Part shown: one piece after another, positions 1 to 12,938 of the stretch
Layout of the letters: each line of letters begins with the position of its first letter
How positions within the stretch are numbered: position 1 is the stretch's first letter
Assembly: GCA_026874595.1 (NCBI GenBank)
Contig: CM049306.1
Coordinates: 15,521,019-15,585,018, forward strand
DNA length: 64,000 bases
From: Sipunculus nudus
Lineage: Eukaryota > Annelida > Sipuncula > Golfingiida > Sipunculidae
Direction of reading: 5' to 3'
The notes under the pieces: model-generated
What the model saw: the letters and a program-made list of their open reading frames with translations, nothing else
Told to the model about the DNA's origin: nothing
Database searches by the model: none
Position numbers and translations under genes: made by a program

Positions 1-1700
1 CAATACTGCCTAATATCAAAACCACTGATCTGACTTTAATCATATATAATATACATGTTTTTCTATACATTCTCTGTGCACATGCCAGAAATGATGTCAG
101 TATTGTGTAATTGTTTTAAGTTATGGGCCCAAACGTAATGCACTTTGTAAAAAATCAAGAAATATATTTACTCCCTTAACAAGGGGCTTGCTGAAGCTAG
201 AGATTTTTTGTCAGGGATGTAACATTATTTAATCGAGATTCAATTAAATACCCAAAATTAGTTCTGAATTTTTAAAATTTTATAAGTTATTAGTATAAAT
301 ATAAAATTAGTACCTTAAATTTTGCCCAACTTTGACCAATACACTTTTGTTTCATGTGAGCTCTGTTTATATAATTTTCATATCATGCACACATAAGGAT
401 TTCAGCTTTTTAGTTTAGAAAGCTGAAAGAAATTGGCCAAAAATTGTAGCTTTTATTAATGTTTTTATGAGACCATGTCAGACCTTGGCTCTCTCCAGCC
501 ATTCTTGAGTCACCTGTATGTTGACCTTGTTGAACTTTCAGCAAATTATGCACGCTTGAGGCGAGGCATATACTGGGGCAGCCAGGCAGCTTATGGCCAG
601 CCACAGTTGATCCAGGTGTCCAACCTAACTCATCTAGTAGTTTTAACCAACAACATAACAATAAACAATAAATTAATCAATTGTTATTGGTTTTTAATAA
701 CAAATTAAAGAAAAATAGAAAAGGAATTTGTTAGTTTATAATAATAGAGAATTAACTTGCAGTTACTGATGATATAAGAATTTTGTATCAATGGATAGAA
801 TGTCACTTATTCCAAATAACACCATGCAGTCACCTATGGCATTTTTCAGTTCAATTTTAATAATAAAAAAGTATATCATATTATTCATTACTAATCATTA
901 GGGATCATATGAAGGAAATTAATGATAGACAAAGATGCAGTTGATAATATTAATCTAGATTCCTACTTTGTCTAGTGTGTACATTGATGTGAAATTAGTC
1001 CAAAATGAATATATCACATTTATTTTTTTTTAATATAAATAAAAGCCATAAAACCAGTTACTTATGATCATTTTTAAATGTGTGAATTTTGTACATTCTG
1101 GATTCTCAACACCATTGTTTGGTGAAAACTGAATAAATACCAGACATGGTGGGAATACTTTGCAATTGTATTTAAATACGAATATGAATATGTACTCCAT
1201 TATAAAATTTCTTGCATAAAGAATGGGAATTCAGGTAAAAATGAAAGTATATGAATACCAGTGCAAATACTTTCCAAATGTATTCATGAATGCATTCATG
1301 AATATATTCTTTAATATTATTTTAATAATCATTTGAGTTATATTTCATTTTAAAAATCATACGATTCTCTTATTATTTTAAATAAAAATTATATTTGGGA
1401 CAATATTTGTAATTTTTTTTAATTAATAGTTAAACTATTATATTATATGTTCTGCTTATAAGTTATATGGCCAAGTCAAAATCTGTGTGACAATAGTACT
1501 CCATTTGTTAATAAAATAAATGAAATCAATTCTTTTCTCTGTCTCAAAAGGTACTATCAAAATCATACATAAGCTAAACAACAACAACTCATAATACAGC
1601 TTATACTTATTACCACACAAAACCAGCATGTGCCTCATTTCTAAATCATATTTTTTATCATATATAACAGCTTAGCGCTGTGACCCATAGGTCCCTTGTT
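1..1700 (+). repeat. Family-1 dispersed repeat, 5'-truncated by window edge
   Basis: This is the body and 3' end of the long family-1 repeat. It aligns by eye almost base for base with 58474-60162 and, less closely, with 17880-20094. Shared landmarks are the ACTGCCTAATATCAAAACCA stretch near the left edge, the GTTATGGGCCCAAAC block near 120 and the GATAGACAAAGATGCAGTTG block near 925. It ends in CAGCTTAGCGCTGTGACCCA followed by TAGGTCCCTTGTT, the diagnostic family 3' end. Small reading frames inside it (for example 475-708) recur in other copies with frame disruptions, so they are not treated as genes. The 5' hairpin lies outside the window. Confidence 0.85.
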
Positions 1701-4700
1701 TAAGGTATGGATCCATATTTATGTTACATAATCCAATGTGTTTAATGCACCTTAATACATCTCCTGCATAAGAAAAAAAATAAGTTATTGGATATTTACG
1801 CCTTCAACTCTTTTAAAAAACTTTAAGCCCTCAAACGGCTGCAGTTTGTCACACGGCTAGATTTCAAGGCACCCACAAATGCCCTCTTAAGGTCATTTTA
1901 CATACAAATATAAATATAAATATCACGTGTCATCCATCATGTTTATTCTTAAATGATAGGGCAAAACATCAAGAGTTGTTCTATCATGTGATCAAAATTC
2001 AGACTGTTGAAGTGTTCATTAGTAGTTTACAGTTTATTTGATCTCAGTTGAACCAATGTCAGTGCTAGAATCAACAAATTCATTTATACAGACTTGATAC
2101 ACATACATATCAGTATACACATATTGACTGAATAATAATGTTTAGAGGTTTGGAATATTCCTAAATATATCACAATATATATCACCATTCAATATGAATT
2201 ATTAGTTCAAGTGCTTATCAAGATTCACTCAGATTATCATATCTGTTTGATTATTGTACTCTGCAAAATGAAAATAAATTGATCAAGCATTTATATGATT
2301 TATTTCATTCAAAAGTCCAAATCTGGCTAACATGGGTGGTCAGTTCATTGTCAGTATACTTAACAAAGATAACTTTGACCCTGGAACAATAACAGACAGA
2401 TGGGATATCAGATTCAGAATGTATTTCTGAGTAATGCATGAATTGACTGAGTGATTGCAGTAAATTTTAAAACAATATTTTTAAAGATTCATATTTATGG
2501 AAATTATTAATAGGAATGTGCTGAAGGCATGAGGATAACCTGGTCATGCTAATATTACATTGAAATACTGCGATTTATATTGAATATTATAACTGCATAG
2601 AATATGCTGTAAAACTGTATTAACCCTGGAGGTAAATGGTCATTATAAAATGTGATTGTTCATTGTATGTTTTACAGCATGTACATACCATAGAATCATT
2701 AATGAGATCCACAACAACATTTTTAATCTACACATGGTGTCACAAATATTTGTCTCAGCTAGCTCAGACAGAGATACCTATCTGTCTTCAGTAATTTCAT
2801 TTTATGATAATCTTTGATATATGATAGGTTTATCATTCATGTGAATAATGTATGCTTGTTTATGGACTTTGCTCTTCTCTTGCACTTCAGCTGTGACCAG
2901 GTGAAAAGGAAGAGAGACCTATGGTAGGGCCGTTGGTCACCATACAGGACCTGTCTCTACATTAATCACCAAGCACCCTAATATATGTAAGTAGATTTGG
3001 CCTCTGACAGATAATGATTTATGATAAGATCAGATTATATGTCATTGCTTCTTATCGTATCTTTCTGCTGCCGTCACTGTTGCTAATGCTCCTGTGACGA
3101 AAGTAATGAGACATTGACAAGGGTCCAGTGTTCAGTTTTATCATAAAGAACTAGAAGGCATCAGCCTGTAGTTGGAGCTGCCTGCAAGAGAACACATCCT
3201 CTTGTAGACTACTCCTGTAGACCTGGCTTTCTCTCAGTCGGAAGATCTGTGTGACTGGTAAGACATATTCTATAACACTAGGAATCATTCCAATCTCATT
3301 ACAGAAGGTGACAGGTATTCCACAGTTACTTGGAGATGCTAATCGTTACAGATAAAGTTATCTGGAGATGCTAATACCTGCCATTATAGGTACTTCGATT
3401 GTTTGGCTTGCAGGTATTCTTTTGTTGATATACCAAAGAGAAATCAGTTAAGGTTATATGTTGGTACATAATTTCAGGGGTGCAAAAATCAAGAAAATTA
3501 TCCCTAAAATTCTGCAGAGGTAATGCAGATGTTGACAGGATATAGTTTCTGCTCCGGTGAAATTTTACAACTTTCCAAATTTGCATGCAGAATTTGGTAC
3601 AGAATTATTTACATACACATATAATATATATTTTCTAAATATTCTATATATACTGATACTGGGACTTACTGTAATATTCAGTGGTCAGTTAAAACACTCA
3701 GGTAGGGTGTGTAGGGCCCTGGGGTTTATTGGAAAGTGGGCAGGTCCTGGATATGATGGGGGGGGGGGGAATGGTGTGTGACCTGGGAGTAGGCCAGAGA
3801 CCATCAGCTGAAAGAGGACTAGTTGACCATAAGTAAAGCAGTACATGGAGGAATGCTTTCTGAAGGGACATGCCCAAAATGGCAGAATGATGAGTTACAG
3901 TAGGATTTACAGGATTACCTCTCAATTGGTTATAACAGTAGTATATATCTTTCATTGTTTTCACACTGATTTGGAACTTAAATGAGCACAAGAAAAACAT
4001 CCATGGTTTCTTGAATGACACTGGCTGTACATGATTAATGTAACATGCAAGTCATTTTTAACAGTAATATGTGTAACTAGCTCCACATATATTGGATGTA
4101 GCCTGAACAATGATCATGAATACATATTATTCATGATTATTGTAGTTATGAAAGCACACTCAGGGGAGAGCTATAATGGACAGTCCCTCAGCACTGTAAA
4201 CAGTTAGTCCTGGGCTGGAACAGGAGCAATAATGAGTGGCATGTATGAGGAAGCACTTAATGTCCCAAAGCGTAAGCTCAGCGCTGCCATATATAACCAG
4301 GATCAGTATGAATAGATCAGTGTGAATATCATATGATGACCAAGTTAAGCTCTTAAGAGTGTCTGCCCCAGTGTAATTCACAAGCCTTTTTAGGCCCATT
4401 ACCAATATTGGAACTACTAATATTGGGATTGCTTTATAAATGAGTTTGTTGAAAAATATTAATATAATCATTCAATTAAGGTTAAATAAGTCATCCTTTT
4501 ACAGATGAACCAAATTCTAATTAAAGTTTTTATTTGTATACCAGTGATGTCTATAAATAAACAAAAAAATGCTTATTTTAATTAAAATCTGGAAGCTTTG
4601 AGAAAAAGTTTGCTGCTTATTGATTTATGCATAAAAGCTGGGTGACATTGATAAGCAGTTTCCCTGAAAATCTGAAAACTTGAGAATGAAAATATTTAAT

Positions 4701-5094
4701 GTAGAATAATTAAATTATAACAAAAATATCACTTAACATGAGATGGTTAATATGAAATTGCAAAAATGGCCTGAAACCTTTTATTTATGGAGGGCATAGT
4801 GGCACCAACAAAAGCAGAGAGGTCTCACCAGTATTATTCAATCAATTCTGGTCTTGCAGGAAGCCAGATGATGTCAAAGGTTTATGTGTGTTCACATGCT
4901 ATACTTAAAATCATTCATTTGCATGTAACTGTCAAGACCCAGATCCTAACCTCAGGGGCAGATCCAGAATATAGGAAAAAGAAGGGTCCAACCGAGGAGG
5001 ACTAATGACAAAGCCTAAAAAAAGGTTCCCATTTCCAGAAAAGGAGGGTCCAGGCAGCAAATATTGGTCTGAAACACTTAAGAAAGCTTGTGGC
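1701..5094. other. Non-coding stretch, no gene seen
   Basis: This is AT-rich sequence without a convincing exon. It contains a poly-G run near 3760-3769. Two minus-strand open frames of about 100 codons (3698-4021 and 4160-4471) have no recognisable protein family and no splice context, so they look like chance openings. Confidence 0.6.
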
Positions 5095-5315
5095 TACTGA
5101 AAAAAAGGGGGGGGTGGTCCAGACCCCTTGGCCTCCCCCCCCCCCCCCCCCATATGGATCAGCTTCTGTATCTGGACCAATCTCCAGACTAAATCATGAT
5201 CGAGATTCATTCCAGCTTAAACCCTGATCAGGATTTGATCCAGCCCAAATCCTGATCACAGATTAGGCTGGACTGAATCTTGACCGGGATTGGGTCTGGA
5301 CCAGATTGTTGACAT
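5095..5315. repeat. Poly-C tract plus degenerate CTGATCAGG/TCTGGACCA repeat
   Basis: A short poly-G run and a poly-C run (about 5137-5150) are followed by a series of imperfect units around the cores CTGATCAGGATTTGATCCAG and GGTCTGGACCAGA. Similar units recur at 29530-29650, 30361-30530 and 33500-33705. The units are partly palindromic, because CTGATCAG and TCTGGACCAGA are near self-complementary. The family is not one I recognise. Confidence 0.6.
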
Positions 5316-5441
5316 AACCATTTGATGCAGATATTTCTTTTTTTGTTCTATAAGAGAAGGAATCATGTCTTCACAATTTTCAGTGTTTGAATTATTTGCT
5401 TCATATAATTATTCGATAAGGTCATGATGTTAAATACTGTA

Positions 5442-5530
5442 CAGTGAAACTTCCCAAAGCCGGACACTCAAGGGACTGGTGGATTTTGTCTGTATTAGTG
5501 AGTTGTCCTGTTTAGAGGAGTTTGGCATGT
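5442..5530 (+). mobile_element. Remnant of a pogo/Tigger-like transposon end
   Basis: The sequence after TA at 5440-5441 starts CAGTGAAACTTCCCAAAGCC and continues into GGACACTCAAGGGACTGG, then GTCTGTATTAGTGAGTTGTC. This resembles the terminal inverted repeat region of pogo/Tigger elements, which duplicate a TA target. I did not find the matching right end, so this is a single decayed end identified by resemblance. Confidence 0.45.
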
Positions 5531-8500
5531 TGCTTCAATTCATGATTAAATGTTCCTTATATCCTATCTTTCATTAAATGTATGCTTTATTGTCAGACAC
5601 ACCTTTATCATACTCCCTTATCAAACACTGATAAAGGTCATTTTGACCTCACAGCTTGTCCAGGGCAGAGTGGATTAATTTAATAGAAACATGATATATG
5701 TTCTGATTATGATATCAGTATAACATTTAATTGTTTGTTAATTATATACTTTTGATTTCTGTTACCTTTGTTTACTCCCCAAATGAACCTGCAACAACCT
5801 GAAACTACTTTTAGGTCAGTGTGGCCTAACTTGTGTTAACCTTGACAAAAAATGGTTTTCATTTTTGCAGACCAAAGTAAATGTTTAAACCTGCCCTTAT
5901 ATTAACAATGTGAACTGAAATCTTACCACTTATTAATGAAGTTTTAAGGTTTCTTTCACTTCTATCACAGATATAATCAGGGTTACATTTACTTAATTGG
6001 TTAAAATTGCAAGATAAGTATTTGGTCTTTTGTCAAATGAAAGATAGATGCACTGCTAATGTTTTGAATATTGAAATTAGATTATTCTGTATCATAATAA
6101 CATCACATTATCAAAGACCCTTTTGGATCAGGAAAATAACATTTATAACAAGCATACAGAGCTTTCAGGAATGCGGATGTACACATCTGTGACGCTCAAA
6201 ATCTCTGTCAGACGCTCGGTTCTTGAGGTCCAATGGGACGCACGAATTCCTGACTCAGACTTAGAGGTTCAAATAATGCCCTTGTAGCAGTCAGTGAATA
6301 TTGTGGACTGTCTCAAATGAACCAGTAAGTTGTATAAACATTGCGCTGACAGGGAACTCCAACAATTCTCCTTAATCAAGGAATCACATAATGACCCAAT
6401 TTCTAATCATATAATGAAACGATAATGCATAAATACAAAAATTACCTAGTTTCACATAGAATCTTCCATTGGGACGCACCAAAATCAGATGGGACTCCCC
6501 TACATTTTGACCTCAGCATCCCAGACTGTTAAAATTTTCTTCCAATTGAAAGCCCTGAGCATATATATTACAGCAATATGTGTCATAGTATACTTTGAAT
6601 ATACAGCATAACATTTAAAGGGGTTGAAATTTTAAAGTGCATGTAAGCCATATACAATTTTTCACCACTTATTTTCCAGAGCTTACCACAAAACAAGTGT
6701 ACAAAGCATAATATTCATATACCTGGCCCAAATCCAATTGAATGAAATCGAGTGATGTGATTATGTTAATTTCAAATGATCGGTTGATTGCATTATGCCA
6801 GTGGTGACATTGGGCAGCAAATCAATCAAATGCACAATCAATTGGATTGTTTGGCTGGAAGTTGGGTGGCACAGCACATTTCTTGTTAGCTGAGCCTGTT
6901 GTTGAAATGAGATTGAGATTCAGTTTTCAGAAATTCTGAGAAAATATATCAGATTTCTTAAAATAGATTGTTAATTGAGAAGAATTTTTTTTTACATAAG
7001 ATACTTGTGCTTTTTACTTATATACAGCTAAGCAGTACTTCTGAAACAAGTGCATTCAGGTACTTTATCAAGAACTTCTTATACAACACTCTTTTGAATT
7101 GACTCACCTTCTCTTTTTACCACTCTGTAACCTCCAGCAATCTACATAGACCAAAACAGCAAATATTAAATCATGTGATCATGATAGATATATTTAAATT
7201 ATTTTACATTGAAAGTTGTGTTTAAGATCGTATGCCAGTTGTAAACTCTTTGGAAATGTACTGTTCCACAGTATCCCAAGCATGACATAAATGCTATTAA
7301 TTTGCAGTTCATGAAACCATGGGAAATCTGGATGTACTATAAATAACACATTATGGTCATGTTTTGAAATCTGAAGTATGAACTAACCATTTCAACATTA
7401 TATAAGTTTAAGTTTATGTTAGTGTCACATTTATATTAAGATTTATTATTTAAGGTTAATGTTGGTTGCATTACTTTCTAGCATGTTTGCTTCGTAATAT
7501 GCATTATGTAATCTGTTCCATGTATGAGAACACATGTATTTCCCATAACTATATATCAAGGCTATTTCAGCATATGCTTTTAAATCTTCAGGTAAAATTA
7601 GTTACCTGGTAAACATTGATAATTTGTGGTATTTTGCATCTAGCTTTTCCATATATGTTCATGTAGTTGTCAGGATTATATAGTCAGGGTACATTAACAT
7701 ATGCTAGAAATGTCAGGTAAAACCAGTTACATATTAAATATTGATATTTTTCATTTATACATTGTACAAATACATGGTTATTTTATGAGATGTCTTCTTT
7801 TTATTGCCCATTAACATATATGTGACAGAAGTATGAGTCATAGAACCTCGTTTTGTGACATTTACATTAATGTCATACAAATACATGGTGAAGCCACAGA
7901 ATAATACCATCTGTCAGGAGTGACATGGTTGGAACTACTCCATAGGTACAAGTGCTGCATTCAGCCCACTCAATAAAGCCGACAGATTTAAAGACATGAA
8001 CTCTTCTTGTGACATCATATGATGAATAATATAGGACCTGGGGAATGGTTTGTAAACACTATCCATTTAGAGACCATAACCCGGCAAGGAGAACTCTTTA
8101 CAGGCTGCCTTCACCAAGATGTTTAACTGGCACATGGTTGCCATGGTAACATGATAATAGTGGCAGTCCTTATTGATCCATACTGAATAAAGATCAGTAG
8201 AAAGATTATCTGTTCTAGTTACAATTGTGTCAGATGAGCCGCATCAGGTGATTTCTGATGCGTCCGAGTGTCGGGCTGAAGGACTGTTTGTTAGGTATTG
8301 AATTCAAAATGGCGCAAGCGGCTTCATATCTTCCCCATGTGACCTTTCTTATTCTTGAATATGTGTCTGGTCTGAGCTTTCAGGAAATGTAGATAAGACA
8401 GCAAGACTGAGTGAAATGAAATACAGAGATAATGTGTGCTTTCATGAATCATGTTTGAAAAGCATACCAGGGGAATACTGGGATGGAGCAACATTCATAA

Positions 8501-10022
8501 TTAAAATACCAACAGCATCTGTCTCTCAGAATACAACAGGTGGAGGGCCCAGATGTCCGTGTTCAGCCTGCATGTCACAGCCAATTTTGTGGCTGTGCTT
8601 TTCTCTGTGAACAAAATCTAGCTGCGTTTTAAATATATTTGAGTTTGGATGAATAACAGTATTGTGTGTGATTGATCATAATCAGGAGACACAATTTGCT
8701 ATTGATTCTTGCCACAATGAGTGTGAAAGGCTGACATTCTCTCTCTTGACATACATCAGTAAGTGCTTCCCTCTAGTGGCAGACTAATAAACTGCTTATA
8801 TTGGATCCATATTTTTAAGAGCCTTAGCCAGAGCTTTTGTCACTATAAGCCTTTTACTTGCCAGGAATGTTTATTGAATTATGTTAAATTTCCATGAAAT
8901 TATTTTTGTTATTAATTTTATTATAATCTTCACTTTGGCCAAGTTATGGTGCAAAAAAAAAAAAAAAAAAAGAAAAAAAAAATTGTGAACAATGATTTGT
9001 ATTTCTTGGATTTCTTCAGCTAGGTCACCTGGCAGACTTGGATTTAAGTGACTTTGATCATCTTAAATGATTTTGGGTGAATAAATCTTGCAGGCCATCC
9101 GATGGCTCATCTTGCTGAAATTGGGGCTAAAATCTTAGGATTTGACTGGTTGACTGCTTTTGCATTTCAGAGCTGAGGTTGTCACTGGAATGATCCAATG
9201 GTCAGTTGTACCAACCTGAAGATGTTACATTAGTTATATTGATCAGTGCTCTCATCAGCTGGTCTCTTTAAGAGGAGGCAATGTTTCTGGCATACAGAGA
9301 TTTGCTGAGTAGCTTGCACTGTGACCATTTACAATGTGGGCCACAGAGCGTGTGAATCTGTTCATAAATAACTGTAAGGGATAAACCGTCCGCCCTGTAG
9401 CCTGTGCCTTTGAATCACAATAAACCCCTGTAATTGGGTTTGTTAAGGTTCTATTTAGATACGATCATTATTAACAGATTGATCTGATTGATTATTTTGG
9501 CCTTGTGTCTCTTGCACACCTTCTGTGCATGTTTGTTTCGATGACCTTCTCCTGTGTGCAGTTTGTCTTGGTCAGGTAAGGTCATTTCTGGTACTTTCTA
9601 AACTCTAGACATTTGCTTACTGTATCTCTGCTGTATAATGACCAAGATTCTGTTATGTAAGAAGATGAATATATTTTTGATCTGAACCTGCATAACACTT
9701 CTACAGAAACTTTGAAGCTTGTTGAGCGATGAATCACGTGAAGGATGAAAAATATGGGATCTTATGACAGCTTTCCTGACAGAACTTTGTAAATTATGTT
9801 ATAAAAATTGAAAGAGCTTTTGCTCAAAGACCCCAAAATTTATCTAGATTAATGGCTGGATTAAAGTTTTTGTAGAAACAGAAGCTTTGTGGCTGTTTTG
9901 TCAAGGAGTGATTAATGGATAAGATATACATAGAACCATTTGTCATATTTAAGTGGGATAAACACCTTTCTTTTTTAAAAAAGCATTTTCAAAAGAAATC
10001 AGAGGTCATTTTTACCATTAGC

Positions 10023-10024
<2 letters not shown>
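5531..10024. other. Non-coding stretch, no gene seen
   Basis: No exon with coherent coding sequence and splice sites was recognised. A near-pure A run lies at about 8953-8982. The rest is AT-rich unique-looking sequence with modest GC-richer islands. Confidence 0.55.

Positions 10025-10071
<47 letters not shown>
10025..10071. repeat. (TA)n microsatellite
   Basis: This is an uninterrupted run of TA dinucleotides, about 23 units. It produces an artificial Ile-Tyr repeat if translated. No flanking element was recognised. Confidence 0.95.
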
Positions 10072-10074
<3 letters not shown>

Positions 10075-12782
10075 TCCAATTACAAAGATATCAACATATT
10101 TATTATTTCCACATTTACTCTGTGCTAATGGGAGATATTACGACTTCCTTATACTAATGAAAATACATGTAACGAATGATGCTGTCAGAGGGTCATCCTC
10201 GTGTTATTCTTTTGACTGTTCAAAGCATGAGAAATGCCTAATGCTTGGTCTTCATATGTGATACTCTTATTTGTCAGCCCAGGTTATTGGGAACATTATA
10301 AGATTTTAACCTGGTCATAGATTTGGCTCTGAGGTCTGACTGCTGTGAGATGAACATTCCTGCCGAGCCAGTAAAGAGTAAACCTAAATTACTAAAGCTT
10401 CATGATAACTTGTAAAGTGTCACATTGTATCCTTGAATCTAGAACAAAATGCCAATGGGCAAAATGCCACATGCTGTCCATAGTCAGAATTCCAATGGAC
10501 ACAATGTGCATGGTTAAAATTCCATGCCATCAATGTCCTCAGTCAGTATTCCATAGGCATAAAATTTCCACAAAATGTTCACGGGGTAAAATATTAATAA
10601 AATTAACATCATAACTCCTAGAGATAATATCAAATAGACTGTTTCTATTATAACATTCATAATCATGTGTTCAACTTTTGAAAATATATTTTGGCATTGG
10701 AGGTTGGACTGGCATTTACTGTAAGCCTTCAGATCTGGGATGGAACATTAAAGGAGATTTATGTATGAGGTTTCTTTGCACCAAGAGATGGGTGTGTGGC
10801 CCCACTGAATTAGGCATTGATTCCTGCATTGCCATTATGTTGGTTAATCAGCATGGCTGGTCAATTCTGAGCACTGACTTTAGAATAACGAGCTGTCCCA
10901 GGCTTACCAAATTAATGATGATTATCAGGTGCTACAGCACCATCAAGTGTGAGATGACACTGATGATGCAGGGAATCAGACAGTATAGACAGACAGTTGT
11001 GATAAAATGTCTTCTCGCCTGCTGGTAACCACCCAGAGAAATAGCATGCTGCAATATTCACTGAGACTGGTGGTGTTTGATTTCTGATGGACTGTCAGGC
11101 AGGGACATGATTCTTTGTATAGTTTGTGTGTTGAGGGAACAATGCAAATCTTCAAGGATCTCCCCAAGTCAAGTTAGTTTCTATACTTCCCAAGAAAAGA
11201 AGGATTCAGAGTTGTCAGTAAATAGTTTGTTTTTCCTAGAACAGATAATTCTATTCATCCTAGAATGAATTCAGAAATGGTTAAAATTAACTTTTTTCCC
11301 CAGGACACATAAGAATTCCTTATCTGCCCAGGATAAACTTGAATACTGGGTTCCGATAAAAAACTTTTAGACTCCCTTGAAAAATTAGGAATTCCCTGCC
11401 TTTTTGGGATGAACAAGAATTCAGAGTTGGCATTACATAAATTCTCTACCTCTCAGGAAGAGTAAGAATTCCCAGTCTCCTTTTAACAGACAGTAATTCA
11501 AAGTTAAAAAATAGATACTGCTTTTTCTGTTGAAACTATTAATAGATTGTCAATCTTTTTGGGGGGGAAATGTGGGTTTAAATTTAGTATGATGATGTGA
11601 GAAATCTTATCCTTCTTTGAAACGTTTGTACTTTATTTTTGGAAAAATGAGAAAATAGTCATTTTCACACATTTGTATGAGTGAAACAAAAATTGCGTAA
11701 TTTTTTTGGCAAAATGATTTGTGTGGTATGTGTTCCTAGGAAAGTCTGTTTTGATAACAAGCATCATGCAAAGTCCATGATGTTTTATGATTTTTGTGGT
11801 AACTTGTATGTTTTAAGCCTGACGGTACACAAGCTCAGGTTGTGGAACTGTTTGGGTTTTTGTGCTACAGGGACAGCCTGTTGTGGGTTTTGTTTCTGCT
11901 GGATCAATAACCAGAAGTAGCTTGTCCTTTATCTTCTGGCCACATATAGGTTGCTGTTAGCAACATTTGTATCCGGGGATCTTTTCTTGGCTACAATGTC
12001 AAGGCAAGGTCAATATTGTACTATGGGCGCTTTCCAGTAAATTTATTGCTTTTAGACAAATAAGGTTTTGGTGCTATGGTCTTGAAGTTAATAGATTATT
12101 GTCTGATACTATCGTCAGGAAAAATCTGAAAAATACAAAATGTAATTTTTAAAGTAATATTAAATCCACTTGAATATCACTTATATAATAAGCTATTTGT
12201 GATATCCTATAGAAAATCATTTTGAAATTCACATAAGTTTTAATGAATTTTGTAAAGAAACTTTGATTTAATTAAAGAGAGTGCATTAAAGTTATTGAAT
12301 TGTTGAATGGAAAGCTTCATTAGTCCTGTCTGATCCAAGTCCATCCACTGTGGACCTTGTAGCTACAATGGATAATTTTGACTCGGTGGTAATAATGTAC
12401 AGAAATAAATTTTTCGTTCCTAATTAACACACATTCCAAAGTAAAGCTATTTAAACTGGTCATGGGCAATTGATGATACATAATTAGAAATGCGAAATGA
12501 GGTCAGCTTGCCTATTTGCAGTACTGTGTTGCCTTTTAAAATACAACAAGGTCTGGATATTGTTATGCCTTTGAATTTAATCTTTTCAGTTGTAAATTTT
12601 GTTCAGTACACTAATCTTTATATTTCAGTGAGTTATATAAAAAATACTACTTTGTGGAAACAAGCTGTCACAGGTATGGTTAGTCATGGCTGACCATCAT
12701 AGTCAAATGACCATATTTTGAGGGATTAATGGTCATGATGTTTAATGGTCATGAAAGTGGTTGTGTTCATAGGAATTCGCAT
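10072..12782. other. Non-coding stretch with weak degenerate tandem motifs
   Basis: No gene was recognised. Two places look internally repetitive. Positions 10440-10600 recycle AAAATGCCAATGG-like and ATTCCA-like pieces. Positions 11165-11510 recycle a loose AGAATTC / TCCTAGGA-like unit every few tens of bases. Both are too diverged to define a period by eye. Confidence 0.45.
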
Positions 12783-12809
12783 TATATATATATATATATA
12801 TATATATAA
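12783..12809. repeat. (TA)n microsatellite, left of ribozyme-like fold
   Basis: This is a TA dinucleotide run immediately upstream of the hammerhead-like sequence at 12814-12861. A second TA run follows at 12885-12938, so the fold sits as an island of about 75 bases between two TA tracts. Confidence 0.9.
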
Positions 12810-12813
12810 CCAC

Positions 12814-12861
12814 ATTCACCTGATGATCGGGTCGCATCCCGTGAAACAGTCTGTTGTGAAT
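12814..12861 (+). ncRNA. Hammerhead ribozyme-like motif (type I, minimal stem III)
   Basis: The sequence contains both conserved core boxes in order and three helices that pair. Stem I is ATTCAC (12814-12819) with GTGAAT (12856-12861), six perfect pairs. The CTGATGA core box is at 12820-12826. Stem II is CGGG (12828-12831) with CCCG (12838-12841) around a six-base loop. The GAAA box is at 12843-12846. Stem III is ACAG (12846-12849) with CTGT (12851-12854) around one base. The predicted cleavage site follows GTT at 12853-12855. Very short stem III is known in hammerheads carried by Penelope-like elements and retrozymes. The weak point is T12827 opposite T12842, where active ribozymes normally have a G-C pair, so this copy may be impaired. 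No adjacent reverse transcriptase is visible. Confidence 0.6.
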
Positions 12862-12884
12862 TAACAGTGTTGTTTTTCTTCAGA

Positions 12885-12938
12885 GTTATATATATATATA
12901 TATATATAGATATATATATATACAGATATATATATATG
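12885..12938. repeat. (TA)n microsatellite with GATA/CAGATA interruptions
   Basis: This is a TA dinucleotide run broken by one GATA and one CAGATA. It lies downstream of the hammerhead-like motif and pairs with the TA run at 12783-12809. Confidence 0.9.

Noticed and set aside
475-708. 77-codon open frame read as a small gene
   Set aside because: It lies inside a family-1 repeat; the corresponding sequence at about 18310-18500 and 58920-59110 is frame-shifted and has stops, so no protein is conserved.
740-775. CTGATGA at about 767 in family 1 as a second hammerhead core
   Set aside because: No GAAA box follows at workable distance and no flanking stems pair; other CTGATGA occurrences (10967, 20988, 23422, 31465, 56689) likewise lack the rest of the fold.
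9915-10157. 80-codon open frame with an Ile-Tyr repeat
   Set aside because: It is largely the translation of a (TA)n microsatellite and has no coding signature outside it.
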